Shown here one piece after another: positions 25,324 to 33,050 of a stretch of DNA of 35,383 bases (position 1 is the first letter of the stretch; every line of letters starts with the position of its first letter). The notes beneath the pieces are model-generated. The model saw only the letters and a program-made list of their open reading frames with translations. It did not search any database and was not told where the DNA came from. Made by a program: the position numbers and the translations under genes. Source of the stretch: CAZSAT01 sp964604675 (GTDB lineage: Bacteria > Myxococcota_A > UBA796 > CAJQPC01); contig CAZSAT010000077.1 in assembly GCA_964604675.1 (NCBI GenBank), positions 1 through 35,383 on the forward strand. Reading direction: 5' to 3'.

Positions 25324-25776
25324 TCAGGCCCTGGCGGCGGCCAGGAGCTGATCCCGGATCTCGTCGGGACTGGCGGTGTCGCCGAGGTACGCGAGCGGTG
25401 CGTAGCGGGCCTCGAGGTTCTTGAAGCGGCGCGGCTCGCCGTCGAAGTCGTAGCTCATCACCACGGGGAGCTCGTGGCCGGCCTCCCGCAGCGCTGCGAG
25501 CACGTAGCTGCCTTGGTTGTCCGCGAGGAAGCGCCAGGCGCGTTCGTCGTCTCCGAAGCGGGCGACGAGGGCCGCCGCGTCGCCGATGAGGTCGTGCCGC
25601 GGGATGCGATCGAAGCGCATGTCGAGGAACACGGCGTCCACGCCACCGCTCGCGAGCCGAGCCAGGGCCGCAGCGGCGTCCCCCGCCCGCTCGAAGCTGA
25701 GCTCACCGTCGAGGAAGCGGGTGAGGTTCTCGGTGTATTCGTGGCCGTCCTCCACGACCAGGACCAGCGGCCTCAC
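25324..25776 (-). CDS. Stand-alone response-regulator receiver with atypical insertion
   Basis: A 150-residue single-domain receiver, last gene of the signalling operon. The acidic pair is at E9/D10 (LVVEDG) and the phospho-acceptor is D52 in DAVFLDMRFDR. S108 (LPVVMSYDFD) would take the Thr/Ser place, 56 residues after D52, against about 30 in CheY. So there is an insertion of roughly 25 residues in the loop and helix after the phospho-site. The conserved Lys is replaced by Tyr (PLAYLGD). The receiver of the sigma-54 activator in the same operon shares the D-x2-FDR pattern and the missing Lys. GTG 25776 is chosen because GAGGGG precedes it and GTGA overlaps the kinase stop. Confidence 0.78.
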   Translation of the reverse strand: MRPLVLVVEDGHEYTENLTRFLDGELSFERAGDAAAALARLASGGVDAVFLDMRFDRIPRHDLIGDAAALVARFGDDERAWRFLADNQGSYVLAALREAGHELPVVMSYDFDGEPRRFKNLEARYAPLAYLGDTASPDEIRDQLLAAARA

Positions 25777-28439
25777 ACGCACCCCTCGGCGCGCGGCAGG
25801 CACACGGTCACGGCCTTCTCGAAGCCCCCCTCGTGCACCGTGGCAACGCTCACGCTTCCCTCCGCACGCTCCAGCAGCTCGACGGTCAGCCCGAAGCCTC
25901 GGTCGACGAAGCGCCCGCGGATCATCGCATCCGTGAGGGGCGTCCTGGCGTTGTCGAGCACGCGGATCAACACGCTCTCCAGTCCAGTGACCGGGTCGTC
26001 CTCGACCTCCAGGGAGAGCCCCAGTCGCCCCTCACCATCGCGGTCGTCGAGCACCGCACCCAGGGCATTTCGCAAGAGGTTGGTGACCACGTCCTGCAGC
26101 GCGTTCTCGCCCATGCGCACCTCGAGCACCTCGTCGCAGGCCCAGATCTCGAGGCGGGGGAGCCGCTGCCCGGCGAAGGCCGGCTCGGCGACCACCGCCT
26201 CCCAGCAGCCCCTGAAGAGGCTCTCCTCGACCACGATCAGGCCGGCCTCCCGCAGGATGGCGCCAAGCGCCCTGTAGCCCTCCTGGTTGAGCACGTGCGC
26301 CAGCCGGTGCAGGCGCTCGGGCGCCACGCTTCCGGCGCGCAAGGATCGCTCCAGGCGGGACAGCTCACGGAACGCGCGGCACATGGGCGCGAGCTCGGGG
26401 TCGAGATGCCGGAGGTTCAGGCGCACGCCGAAGGAGCGACCGACGGCCTCCAGCTCGCCGATGTAGGCGGTCCACCGGGCGATGACCCCGCCGCGCGCGC
26501 CCGAGAACAGGATCTCGGCGGCGTCCCGGGCTGCCGCGTCGTCCCCGACCGCGAGCCCGTCTGCGGCCTTCGGGAGCACGGTCGTGTTGTGCTTGATCAC
26601 CTCGTGCCGCATCGCGCCGAGCACCCTGGCCACGTCGGCGTAGGCATCCGGAAAGGCCCGCAAGAGCTGGCGCAGGGTCCAGCCGCCATAGCGCAGGTGC
26701 CGGAAACCCAGCCCCAGCACCCCGAGCAGGGCCAGCCCGCACATGGCACCGCCCACGATCGTGCGCGCCCGAGCGTCCAGGCGCTCCTGCAGGGCGACCG
26801 CCTGGTCGTGCCGGGGCCCGCCAGAGGCGAGCGCGAAGTAGCTCTTCAGGAGCTCCCGAGCCTCCCACCAGGCACCGTCTTCGTCGGCCATCCGCGCCAG
26901 CTCGTAGTGGCCGTCGGCTTCGCCCATGGTGGCCGCGCGTTCGAAGTGCCGGATCGCGTCGCCACGGTCCCCACGAAGCGCGACGAGCCGGCCAACGTCC
27001 AGCAGCACCAAGGGCTGGTCCGGGCGCGCCGCGAGCGAGTCGCGCCACGTGGCGAGTGCCTCGTCGTCTTCGCCCGCTCGCAGCTGCAGGGTGGCCAACA
27101 GGTTCAGGGCGTCGACCCATGCCGGGGCTTCCGCGAGCGCCAGGCGCACCGCCACCTCGGCCGACGCATCGTCGTCGCGGTCGTAGAGGTAGACCCGCGC
27201 CACGTTCAGCTGCCGCCAGGCCTCCTCGGGCACCTCGTCCGGTCGGCTCGAGGCCAGCTGTTCGAGGCTCGGCGGCTCGGGCGCGACCCGGTTCAGCGTG
27301 GCGAGCCGTGCGGCGGCGTCCTCGGCGAAGCGGCCCTGCGGTTCCAACGCCAGGTAGCGTGCCAGCGCGAGCGCGGCGGCGTCGGGGTCCCCGGACTCCT
27401 GGTGCACGCGCCCCAGGCGGTAGTGCAGCTCGGCGGCCGAGGGGCGGAGGGCGAGCGCACGCCGGAACTCTTCGGCCGCCTCCGCGTGGCGGCGGCCGCC
27501 GTAGCTCTCGACGAGCAGGATGCCGAGTCGGATCCGGTAATCCGGCTCCTCCGGCGCCAGCTGCTTGGCGGTGAGGTAGGCCTGCTCGGCCCGAGCCATG
27601 TCGCCACGCTGCCAGGCCAGGTCGCCGAGCGCCGCCCAGGCTTCCGGCGCCCGGGGGGCCTGCTGGAGCAAGGCCTCGAGGGTGGCGGTGGCCTCGTCGA
27701 GCCGTTCACGCGCGAGGAGCCGCCTCGCGGTCTCGAGCGCGAGGCGCTCCTTCTGGCCGAGCGGCTCCGCCGCCCCCGCGGTGCGCCCGGCCGCGAGCGC
27801 CTCGACGACCAGCCGGTCCAGCATCGCCATCACCGTCTCGGACCGCTCGCCGCCGGGCCAGCGCACCAGCCAGGCCTGCAGCCAGAACCGGGCCTCGTCC
27901 GGCCGCTCCGCCTCGACCAGCACCTCGGCGAGGTCGATCGCGAGGTCACCCGCGAGGGACTCGGACGCGGTCTCCTCCGCCAGCTCGAGGTGCCGGGTCA
28001 GCGCCGCGATGGCGGCGTCGACCTCATCGCCCGCCAACAGAGCCCGCGCTTCGTGGGCGAAGGCGGCGACCCCACCGCTCCCGAAGCGCAGGGTCTGCAC
28101 CTTGCGCCACCAGGCGGCGGCTTCGAGGGGCCGCTCCAGCTGTTCGAGGAGCCGGGCGAGGGCCTCGGCCGCGTCGGCCTCGTGCCCGATGCTTCGCAGG
28201 GTGCGCTCAGCGGCCTCCGGTTCACCGACCACGAGGTAGCACCGCCCCAGACCGAGCGAGGCCGGGACGTACCCCGGCTCCTGCCGCAACACGAGACGGT
28301 ACCCGGAGATGGCGCGGCGGCAGCTGTCCGCCTGCTCGTCGCGGACGGCATCCTGGAACAGGCCTCGGGTGAGCGGGTCGAGGCCCGCCCCTACCAGATC
28401 GTCCTGGCCCAAGGCCAGCGCCAGCAGGAGCGCGATCAC
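25773..28439 (-). CDS. Histidine kinase with long extracytoplasmic TPR sensor region
   Basis: An 888-residue membrane sensor. A short signal sequence (MIALLLALALG) is followed by about 540 residues of TPR-like helical repeats (for example APRAPEAWAALGDLAWQRGD and PSAAELHYRLGRVHQESGD). A single transmembrane helix at about 561-578 comes next, then a cytoplasmic kinase. The phospho-acceptor is probably H612 in MRHEVIKHNTTVLP, an unusual H-box. The ATPase has an N-box at 786-793 (TNLLRNAL), D829-N830 as the G1-like motif, and RGFGLTVELL. The interval from H-box to N-box, about 175 residues, is longer than usual, with an extra helical region. The GTG start overlaps the upstream TGA. Partners are the two receivers encoded on either side. 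Confidence 0.85.
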   Translation of the reverse strand: MIALLLALALGQDDLVGAGLDPLTRGLFQDAVRDEQADSCRRAISGYRLVLRQEPGYVPASLGLGRCYLVVGEPEAAERTLRSIGHEADAAEALARLLEQLERPLEAAAWWRKVQTLRFGSGGVAAFAHEARALLAGDEVDAAIAALTRHLELAEETASESLAGDLAIDLAEVLVEAERPDEARFWLQAWLVRWPGGERSETVMAMLDRLVVEALAAGRTAGAAEPLGQKERLALETARRLLARERLDEATATLEALLQQAPRAPEAWAALGDLAWQRGDMARAEQAYLTAKQLAPEEPDYRIRLGILLVESYGGRRHAEAAEEFRRALALRPSAAELHYRLGRVHQESGDPDAAALALARYLALEPQGRFAEDAAARLATLNRVAPEPPSLEQLASSRPDEVPEEAWRQLNVARVYLYDRDDDASAEVAVRLALAEAPAWVDALNLLATLQLRAGEDDEALATWRDSLAARPDQPLVLLDVGRLVALRGDRGDAIRHFERAATMGEADGHYELARMADEDGAWWEARELLKSYFALASGGPRHDQAVALQERLDARARTIVGGAMCGLALLGVLGLGFRHLRYGGWTLRQLLRAFPDAYADVARVLGAMRHEVIKHNTTVLPKAADGLAVGDDAAARDAAEILFSGARGGVIARWTAYIGELEAVGRSFGVRLNLRHLDPELAPMCRAFRELSRLERSLRAGSVAPERLHRLAHVLNQEGYRALGAILREAGLIVVEESLFRGCWEAVVAEPAFAGQRLPRLEIWACDEVLEVRMGENALQDVVTNLLRNALGAVLDDRDGEGRLGLSLEVEDDPVTGLESVLIRVLDNARTPLTDAMIRGRFVDRGFGLTVELLERAEGSVSVATVHEGGFEKAVTVCLPRAEGCV

Positions 28440-30046
28440 GCTGGAAGTCGCCCCTTCAGCTCGCGCACCTTGAGCCCCAGCTGGTTGAACCGCAGCTGCA
28501 CCTTGCGTGCGTTCGCCTCGTCCCCCATGAGCACCTTGGCCATGGCCGCGAAGTCGCCTCCCTGGCCGAGGTAGAGCGCCGTGAAGTACTGCCGCTCCAC
28601 GTCGGCAGCGACGCGGTTCAGGGTGTCGGCTGGCCGCACGGTGACCTCCAGGCGCCAGCCGTCCGTGGGCGCGTCGTGGGCGGCTGTGGAGGTGGTGCGC
28701 AGGAGGTCCCGCAGGAGCTTGGGCCGGACCTGGACCAGGTCGGGACGCTCCCCACCTTCGAGCTGCACAAGCTCCGCGAAGGTGAACACCAGGGCGTTCT
28801 CGACGGTCATGGCGAGCTCACGCAGGTTGCCTGGCCAGGGATGCCTCCGCAACAGCCCGAGCGCGCGCTCCGAGAGCAGCAGGTGGATGACGCCCTGCCG
28901 CTCGGCAGGCGCCGCCTGGCCGGTGACGACCTGCAGCGCGTCGCCGTGCAGGCCGTGCAGCTTCCGGTAGGTCGCCACGAGCTCGCGCAGCCACGGGCCG
29001 TTCATCGCCTGCTCGACGCAGAAGGCCACCAGCGCCGGCAGGTCCTGTGTGCGCTCCCGAAGCGGCGGCAGCCCCACGGTGCAAGCCGGGTTCAGCCGCA
29101 TGTAGAGGTCGGAGCGGAAGCGTCCTTCGCGCACCATCTCCGGCAGGTCCTCGTTGGTCGCCGCGACCAGCTTCACGTCGACCTTGCGCTCCCGGAGATC
29201 CCCCAGTCGGGTCACCTCCCCTTCCTGGAGCACGGTGAGCAACATGCGCTGGGCATCGAGCGAGAGGTTTCCGATCTCGTCCAGGAACAGGGTGCCGCCG
29301 TCGGCCTCCTCGAAGGCGCCCTTCCGGTCGGCCACGCTGCCGGTGTAGCTGCCCTTGACCGAGCCGAAGAGGTGGGCGCCCATCAGCTCCTTCGGGATGG
29401 TGGCCAGGTCCACCGCGACGAAGCGCCCGGTGCGCTCGGACCGTGGGTGGATGAAGTGACGTGCCACCAGGCTCTTACCGGTCCCCGTCTCGCCGCCGAG
29501 GATGATCGGGAGGCGCCCTCGAGCCAGCGTGGTCAGCTGCGAGCGCACCCGCCGCACCGCGTGGCTCTTGCCCCAGAAGATGGGACCGTCGCGGTCACGC
29601 CCGCGGTGGGCGCGCACGATGCCCTCCATCTGCGCCCGCAGCGAGCGCGCGTCCACGTAGTCGTCGTCGAGGAAGTAGGTGTACTCCTGCGCGTCGAAGC
29701 GGTCCGCCGCGTGCTCGAGCGGCAGGTCGTCGCGGCTGGTCATCAGGATGACGGGCAGGTCCGGCGTGGCGTTGCGAAGCCTCTCGAGGATGAAGAGCCC
29801 CTGCCGACGCTGAGCCTGGGTGAGCGCCTTGGCGTCGGCGTCGCGCGGCACGCCGAGCAACTCCTCGACCGGGCGATCGAAGTGCACGTCCAGCAGCACC
29901 ACATCGAGGCGGCGGCGGAAGCGACGCAGGATGCGCTCGGCCTCGGCCCAGCAGCGAGCCGGGCCGAAGTACTGGTGCTCGGGAATCGCCTTCCGGCAGA
30001 GCTCCACGTAGCGATCCTGGTCGTCGATGATCAGCACGTTGGCCAT
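28436..30046 (-). CDS. Sigma-54-dependent response regulator with atypical receiver and GSYTGS loop
   Basis: A 536-residue NtrC-type activator. The receiver (1-145) has D8/D9 and phospho-acceptor D53 in VVLLDVHFDRP. T103/S104 follow 50 residues later, so about 20 extra residues are inserted, and the conserved Lys is replaced (EYTYFLDDDY). The AAA+ domain has Walker A GGETGTGKS (184-192), Walker B LFLDEIG and an Arg-finger region (FRSDLYMRL). The sigma-54 contact loop is GSYTGS (232-237) instead of GAFTGA. A C-terminal Fis-like region (FAAMAKVLMGDEANARKVQL) probably binds DNA. GGGAG six bases before the ATG supports the start. Its target promoter is unknown. Confidence 0.9.
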   Translation of the reverse strand: MANVLIIDDQDRYVELCRKAIPEHQYFGPARCWAEAERILRRFRRRLDVVLLDVHFDRPVEELLGVPRDADAKALTQAQRRQGLFILERLRNATPDLPVILMTSRDDLPLEHAADRFDAQEYTYFLDDDYVDARSLRAQMEGIVRAHRGRDRDGPIFWGKSHAVRRVRSQLTTLARGRLPIILGGETGTGKSLVARHFIHPRSERTGRFVAVDLATIPKELMGAHLFGSVKGSYTGSVADRKGAFEEADGGTLFLDEIGNLSLDAQRMLLTVLQEGEVTRLGDLRERKVDVKLVAATNEDLPEMVREGRFRSDLYMRLNPACTVGLPPLRERTQDLPALVAFCVEQAMNGPWLRELVATYRKLHGLHGDALQVVTGQAAPAERQGVIHLLLSERALGLLRRHPWPGNLRELAMTVENALVFTFAELVQLEGGERPDLVQVRPKLLRDLLRTTSTAAHDAPTDGWRLEVTVRPADTLNRVAADVERQYFTALYLGQGGDFAAMAKVLMGDEANARKVQLRFNQLGLKVRELKGRLPA

Positions 30047-30433
30047 CTAGGGCTCCCGGAGCCTGCGGGTGAGGGCGGCGAGCTCACGGGCGACCTGCCG
30101 AGCGTCCTCGGCGAGCGCCCGGAGCTCGGACAGGGTGAGCGCGTCGTCGCGCAAGGGTGCGACCGCGGCCGCCAGGCGAGCGACTGCGGCGTCGATGGGC
30201 GCCAGCTCGGCGGCCGTGAGGGCGGCCGCCAAGGGCGGGCGCAGGACGTGCCAGAGCTCGGGCGCCGACAGCGTGAGGGCATCGCTCCGACGGGTTGTGA
30301 GCACGTCGGTCATCAGGGCGGCGCGGAGCTCTCCAGCCGGGGCATCTTCCGGCAGCCAGCGCGTCTGCATCGCCACGTACTTGCCGAGGTCGTGCTTGGC
30401 GCGCGCCGCATGTTCATGTGCCGGGTGAGGCAT
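30047..30433 (-). CDS. Small helical protein with histidine motif, first gene of the signalling operon
   Basis: A 128-residue, Ala/Leu/Arg-rich, probably all-helical protein without export signal. I recognise no family. Near the N-terminus it has ARAKHDLGKYVAMQTRWLP. The H-D-L-x-K-Y part resembles the kinase's RHEVIKHNTTVLP (His, acidic, aliphatic, x, Lys, aromatic/His) encoded in the same operon. It might be a phosphotransfer (HPt-like) or kinase-binding protein. That is inference from a short motif. Its TAG directly abuts the ATG of the sigma-54 activator, so translation is coupled. ATG 30433 has AGGAAGG upstream; a longer reading to 30484 is less likely. Confidence 0.65.
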   Translation of the reverse strand: MPHPAHEHAARAKHDLGKYVAMQTRWLPEDAPAGELRAALMTDVLTTRRSDALTLSAPELWHVLRPPLAAALTAAELAPIDAAVARLAAAVAPLRDDALTLSELRALAEDARQVARELAALTRRLREP

Positions 30434-30565
30434 GCATCCTTCCTGGGAGGGAGACCTCCGGGACTTCCTGGGTGGGACCAGCAAGGTCCGTGCCCACGAC
30501 AGACCCCGACCGAGGCCCCCGTATTCTATCGAGCGTGGATGTGCGCTACCGACAGTAGAGCTGTC

Positions 30566-31546
30566 CTACTCCTTGCTGTGCTTCCGACCGAAGCGGTACA
30601 GCAGGGACACGTAGTCCACCCGGTGCGGCGGAACCGGTGCACGGTAGCGGTGACCGTCGGCGAGGTGGTCGAGCAGTCGGCGGGAACGATCGACGACGAG
30701 CGACACGTCCTCGGCACCGGTGTCCATCTCGGCGACGAGGCGCTCCATGTCGTGGCGCCGGGTGTGGCCTCGGCGCACCAGATCCTGCAGCAGGCTCCCG
30801 AGACCGGTCGGCCCGACGCTGCCCTCCGCCACGACCTCACGCGCCACCTCCACCACGTCAACGGCCTCCAGGCGACCGGCCGCGTACAGCACCAGGGCGG
30901 CCTGGTACCAGGACTGCACGGGCACCACGCGGCCTCCGAGCGCTCGAAAGCGCTCCACCGGGACCCCGCGGTCGAGGTGGATGAAGATTCGATCGACGAC
31001 GGTGCCCGTGCCGCACGCCTCGAGGGCGCGACGAGCCGTGTCGATCTGTGCCTTGTAGGCACCCGCGGCTTCCATGATGCGCGCCACGTCCCGCTCGCGG
31101 AGGCGCCCGGACACCGCGTCGGCGAAGACCGAGTAGACGAGCGCGTCGATCTCGGCGTCGTCGCCGAAGAGGGTCTCGTGCACCGCCGATCCCAGCAGGC
31201 GCCGCCCTTCGAGCAACAGCGGGAGCTTGTAGCCGAACTGCTCGCGCACGGCGCGGATGCGGCCACGCTTCAGGTTGCCCAGGTTGTCTTTCAGGTGCAG
31301 CTCGTCGACGCGCACCCCGTCGAGCTCGAGCTTCTGCGTCAACACCTCGCGCATCTGGGTGGGCGACCCACTGATGATGCAGATGCGGGTGCCGTCGCGG
31401 CGCCCGAGGGCGCGCAGCAGCGCCCGGGAGCCCGGCACGTTGCGCTTGGCTTCGGCCGGCTCCAGCGCAGAGCGGAGCAGCCCACGGACCGAGTCGAAGT
31501 CGGTCTGCAGGTAGGTCTTGTCGAGGTCCCAGCGGTAGACGTGCAC
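30566..31546 (-). CDS. HAD-like phosphatase resembling App1 (DUF2183)
   Basis: A 326-residue protein with HAD-type motifs: the nucleophile motif WDLDKTYLQTDF (DxDxT) at the very N-terminus, IISGSP as the second motif, and LFGDDAEIDALVYSVF with the acidic metal-binding motif. This resembles the DUF2183/App1 group, whose yeast member is a phosphatidate phosphatase. The substrate here is unknown. The C-terminal 120 residues are helical (VDVVEVAREVVAEGSVGPTG) and unassigned. No signal peptide is seen. No obvious ribosome-binding site precedes ATG 31546. It lies 34 bases downstream of the ROK-like gene on the same strand and 132 bases upstream of the signalling operon. Confidence 0.75.
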   Translation of the reverse strand: MHVYRWDLDKTYLQTDFDSVRGLLRSALEPAEAKRNVPGSRALLRALGRRDGTRICIISGSPTQMREVLTQKLELDGVRVDELHLKDNLGNLKRGRIRAVREQFGYKLPLLLEGRRLLGSAVHETLFGDDAEIDALVYSVFADAVSGRLRERDVARIMEAAGAYKAQIDTARRALEACGTGTVVDRIFIHLDRGVPVERFRALGGRVVPVQSWYQAALVLYAAGRLEAVDVVEVAREVVAEGSVGPTGLGSLLQDLVRRGHTRRHDMERLVAEMDTGAEDVSLVVDRSRRLLDHLADGHRYRAPVPPHRVDYVSLLYRFGRKHSKE

Positions 31547-31580
31547 GTGTGCGCCTATCGTGGTGGCGGAGGGAGGCGCG

Positions 31581-32879
31581 TCAGCTCACGCGTGCGCGAC
31601 GACGGCCGCGGAGCCGAACGGAGGCACGCGGGGCGCGCGCAGCCGCGAGCGCCCCGTCGAAGCCGGGATCCCGTGCGATGGCGAAGTCGGGGCTGCCCTC
31701 CCGGAGGCGGAGCACACCCCGCACCGCGGTCTGCAGCCGGCGCCCCGTGGCGCCGCGCAGCATGCCGCCACCGACCTCGACGTGGCGCAGCCCCGGGAGG
31801 AGCGCACACGCCTCACGGATCACGCCGACCAACAGCACCGTCAGGTCGTCGATCACCTGCTGGCCCTCGGGAGCGACCAGCAGGTCGGCCAGGAGGAATC
31901 CGGCCTCTTCGGGCGTCACCTCGCGGCTCACCGCCTCCGACAGGGTCCAGGCCACGCCGTAGTTCGACAGGTAGCTCTTCATCGCTCCGGACAGCGGCAG
32001 GTAGGTGTGCGGCCGGGCGTCCGGTGACATGTCGACGCGCAGGCGTCCCAGCTCGCCGGCATTCACCGTGCCGTCCGCGTCGATCCAGCACCCGCCGAAG
32101 CTCGTGCCGATCTGCAGCCGGAGGTGACGGCGTGCGCCCCGCGCCGAGCAGTCGCGGCCAAGCACCGCGAGGTCGTTGTAGACCACCACCGGTCCGTCGA
32201 CGAGCTGCTCCGCCGCGCGCTCCCCGAAGCGGTCGAGGCCTTCGGTGGTGCCCAGCCGAGCCTGCATCACCGTAGAGAGGGCGTGCACCCGGCCGTCGAC
32301 GCCCATGGGCGATGCGAAGCCGATGCCGAGGCTCGTGGCGACGGCGCCCGCGGGCAGCAGGTCCGAGAGCAGCGCCCGCGCGCGCTCGACGAGCGAGTCC
32401 AGCCCGCGCTCTCCGGCCGGCCAGGTGGCCGTGTGGGCGTGATCGAGCACACGCTCACCCTGGAGCAGGCAGGCCTTCATGCCCGTGCCGCCGATGTCGA
32501 GCCCGAGCGCGAGGCCATCCACCGGCGGCAGGGAGGTCGGGAGCGAGACCGCCGGCATGCTGGGGCGGTGCGGCGCCCGCCCGTGCGGCGGTCCGGCCGT
32601 GAGGGGGATCTGGTGCAGGTCCCGCAGAGGTCGTAGCGCGCCGTCCAACACGCCGTCATCCACCGGTCCCTCGATGGCCACCGCGGCCGGGTGCAGCAAC
32701 AGGATGCCGTTGTGCAAGCGGGCGAGCACAGCGCGCAGGCCGCTGCGAGGCGCGAGCAGCGTGTAGCAGCGCTCGGTCGCGCGGGTGGCGAGGCCCATCT
32801 GGAAGCGGATCCACCACGGCTTCGCGCGCCGGTGGCGCGCCAGCTGGTCCAGGTGGTCCGCGAGGGTGAGGATGACCAT
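31581..32879 (-). CDS. ROK-like sugar kinase-fold protein with an unusual N-terminal extension
   Basis: A 432-residue protein. From about residue 118 it has an ASKHA/ROK-like ATPase fold: LGLDIGGTGMKACLL (phosphate 1), GIGFASPMGVDG, VVVYNDLAVLG (with the candidate catalytic Asp), GTSFGGCWID, NAGELGRLRVDM and VEVGGGMLRGA. The zinc-binding Cys motif (CxCGxxGC) of typical ROK proteins is absent after AGELG, where ARPHTYLPLSG stands instead. The first 110 residues (DHLDQLARHRRAKPWWIRFQ and onward) are unassigned. If the extension is not translated, ATG 32558 would start the kinase part, but neither site has a clear ribosome-binding site. The C-terminus is very Arg-rich. The substrate is unknown. 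Confidence 0.72.
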   Translation of the reverse strand: MVILTLADHLDQLARHRRAKPWWIRFQMGLATRATERCYTLLAPRSGLRAVLARLHNGILLLHPAAVAIEGPVDDGVLDGALRPLRDLHQIPLTAGPPHGRAPHRPSMPAVSLPTSLPPVDGLALGLDIGGTGMKACLLQGERVLDHAHTATWPAGERGLDSLVERARALLSDLLPAGAVATSLGIGFASPMGVDGRVHALSTVMQARLGTTEGLDRFGERAAEQLVDGPVVVYNDLAVLGRDCSARGARRHLRLQIGTSFGGCWIDADGTVNAGELGRLRVDMSPDARPHTYLPLSGAMKSYLSNYGVAWTLSEAVSREVTPEEAGFLLADLLVAPEGQQVIDDLTVLLVGVIREACALLPGLRHVEVGGGMLRGATGRRLQTAVRGVLRLREGSPDFAIARDPGFDGALAAARAPRASVRLRGRRRARVS

Positions 32880-32969
32880 GGCGTCACTCTAACGTGAGTT
32901 ACGTCACCTTGGGTGGGCAAGGTTCGTGCGATCAACACCTCGGTGGCCGAACGCAGTTCCCAGAGCAGG

Positions 32970-32997
32970 AAAGGCCCGAGCAGAAGCTCGGGCCTTT
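32970..32997. terminator. Strong bidirectional hairpin terminator (tRNA terminator)
   Basis: AAAGGCCCGAGC, loop AGAA, GCTCGGGCCTTT: a perfect 12-bp stem with TTT on either strand. It follows the 3' end of the minus-strand tRNA fragment within five bases, so it is probably the original terminator of that tRNA gene. Confidence 0.85.
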
Positions 32998-33001
32998 CGA
33001 A

Positions 33002-33050
33002 TGGATGCGGGGGCCGGATTTGAACTGACGACCTTCGGGTTATGAGCCCG
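33002..33050 (-). pseudogene. 3' part of an initiator tRNA-fMet gene (CAT anticodon), truncated
   Basis: Read on the minus strand, this carries CGGGCTCATAACCCG (anticodon loop CTCATAA with the three G:C pairs typical of initiator tRNA), then GGTCGTC, the T-arm AGTTCAAATCC, and the 3' acceptor strand CCCCGCA ending in TCCA. Upstream of CGGG the sequence departs from tRNA. No D-arm and no GCGGGG acceptor strand is found in the next 100 bases. One T-stem pair is mismatched (A opposite C). It is therefore a remnant, as left when an element integrates into a tRNA gene, or an attachment-site copy. Confidence 0.75.

Noticed and set aside
25833..28574. 913-codon plus-strand frame opposite the histidine kinase
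   Set aside because: Antisense shadow of the kinase gene. No family motifs, and the minus-strand frame has TPR, H-box and ATPase motifs.
30521..30566. Sigma-70 promoter (TAGAAT) on the minus strand before the signalling operon, with GACAG/CTGTC arms at 30551-30565
   Set aside because: The -10-like hexamer has no convincing -35 partner at 16-18 bases, and the arms are only five bases long.
28676..32275. 1199-codon plus-strand frame opposite the sigma-54 activator, App1-like and ROK-like genes
   Set aside because: Low-complexity antisense reading across several clear minus-strand genes and their gaps.
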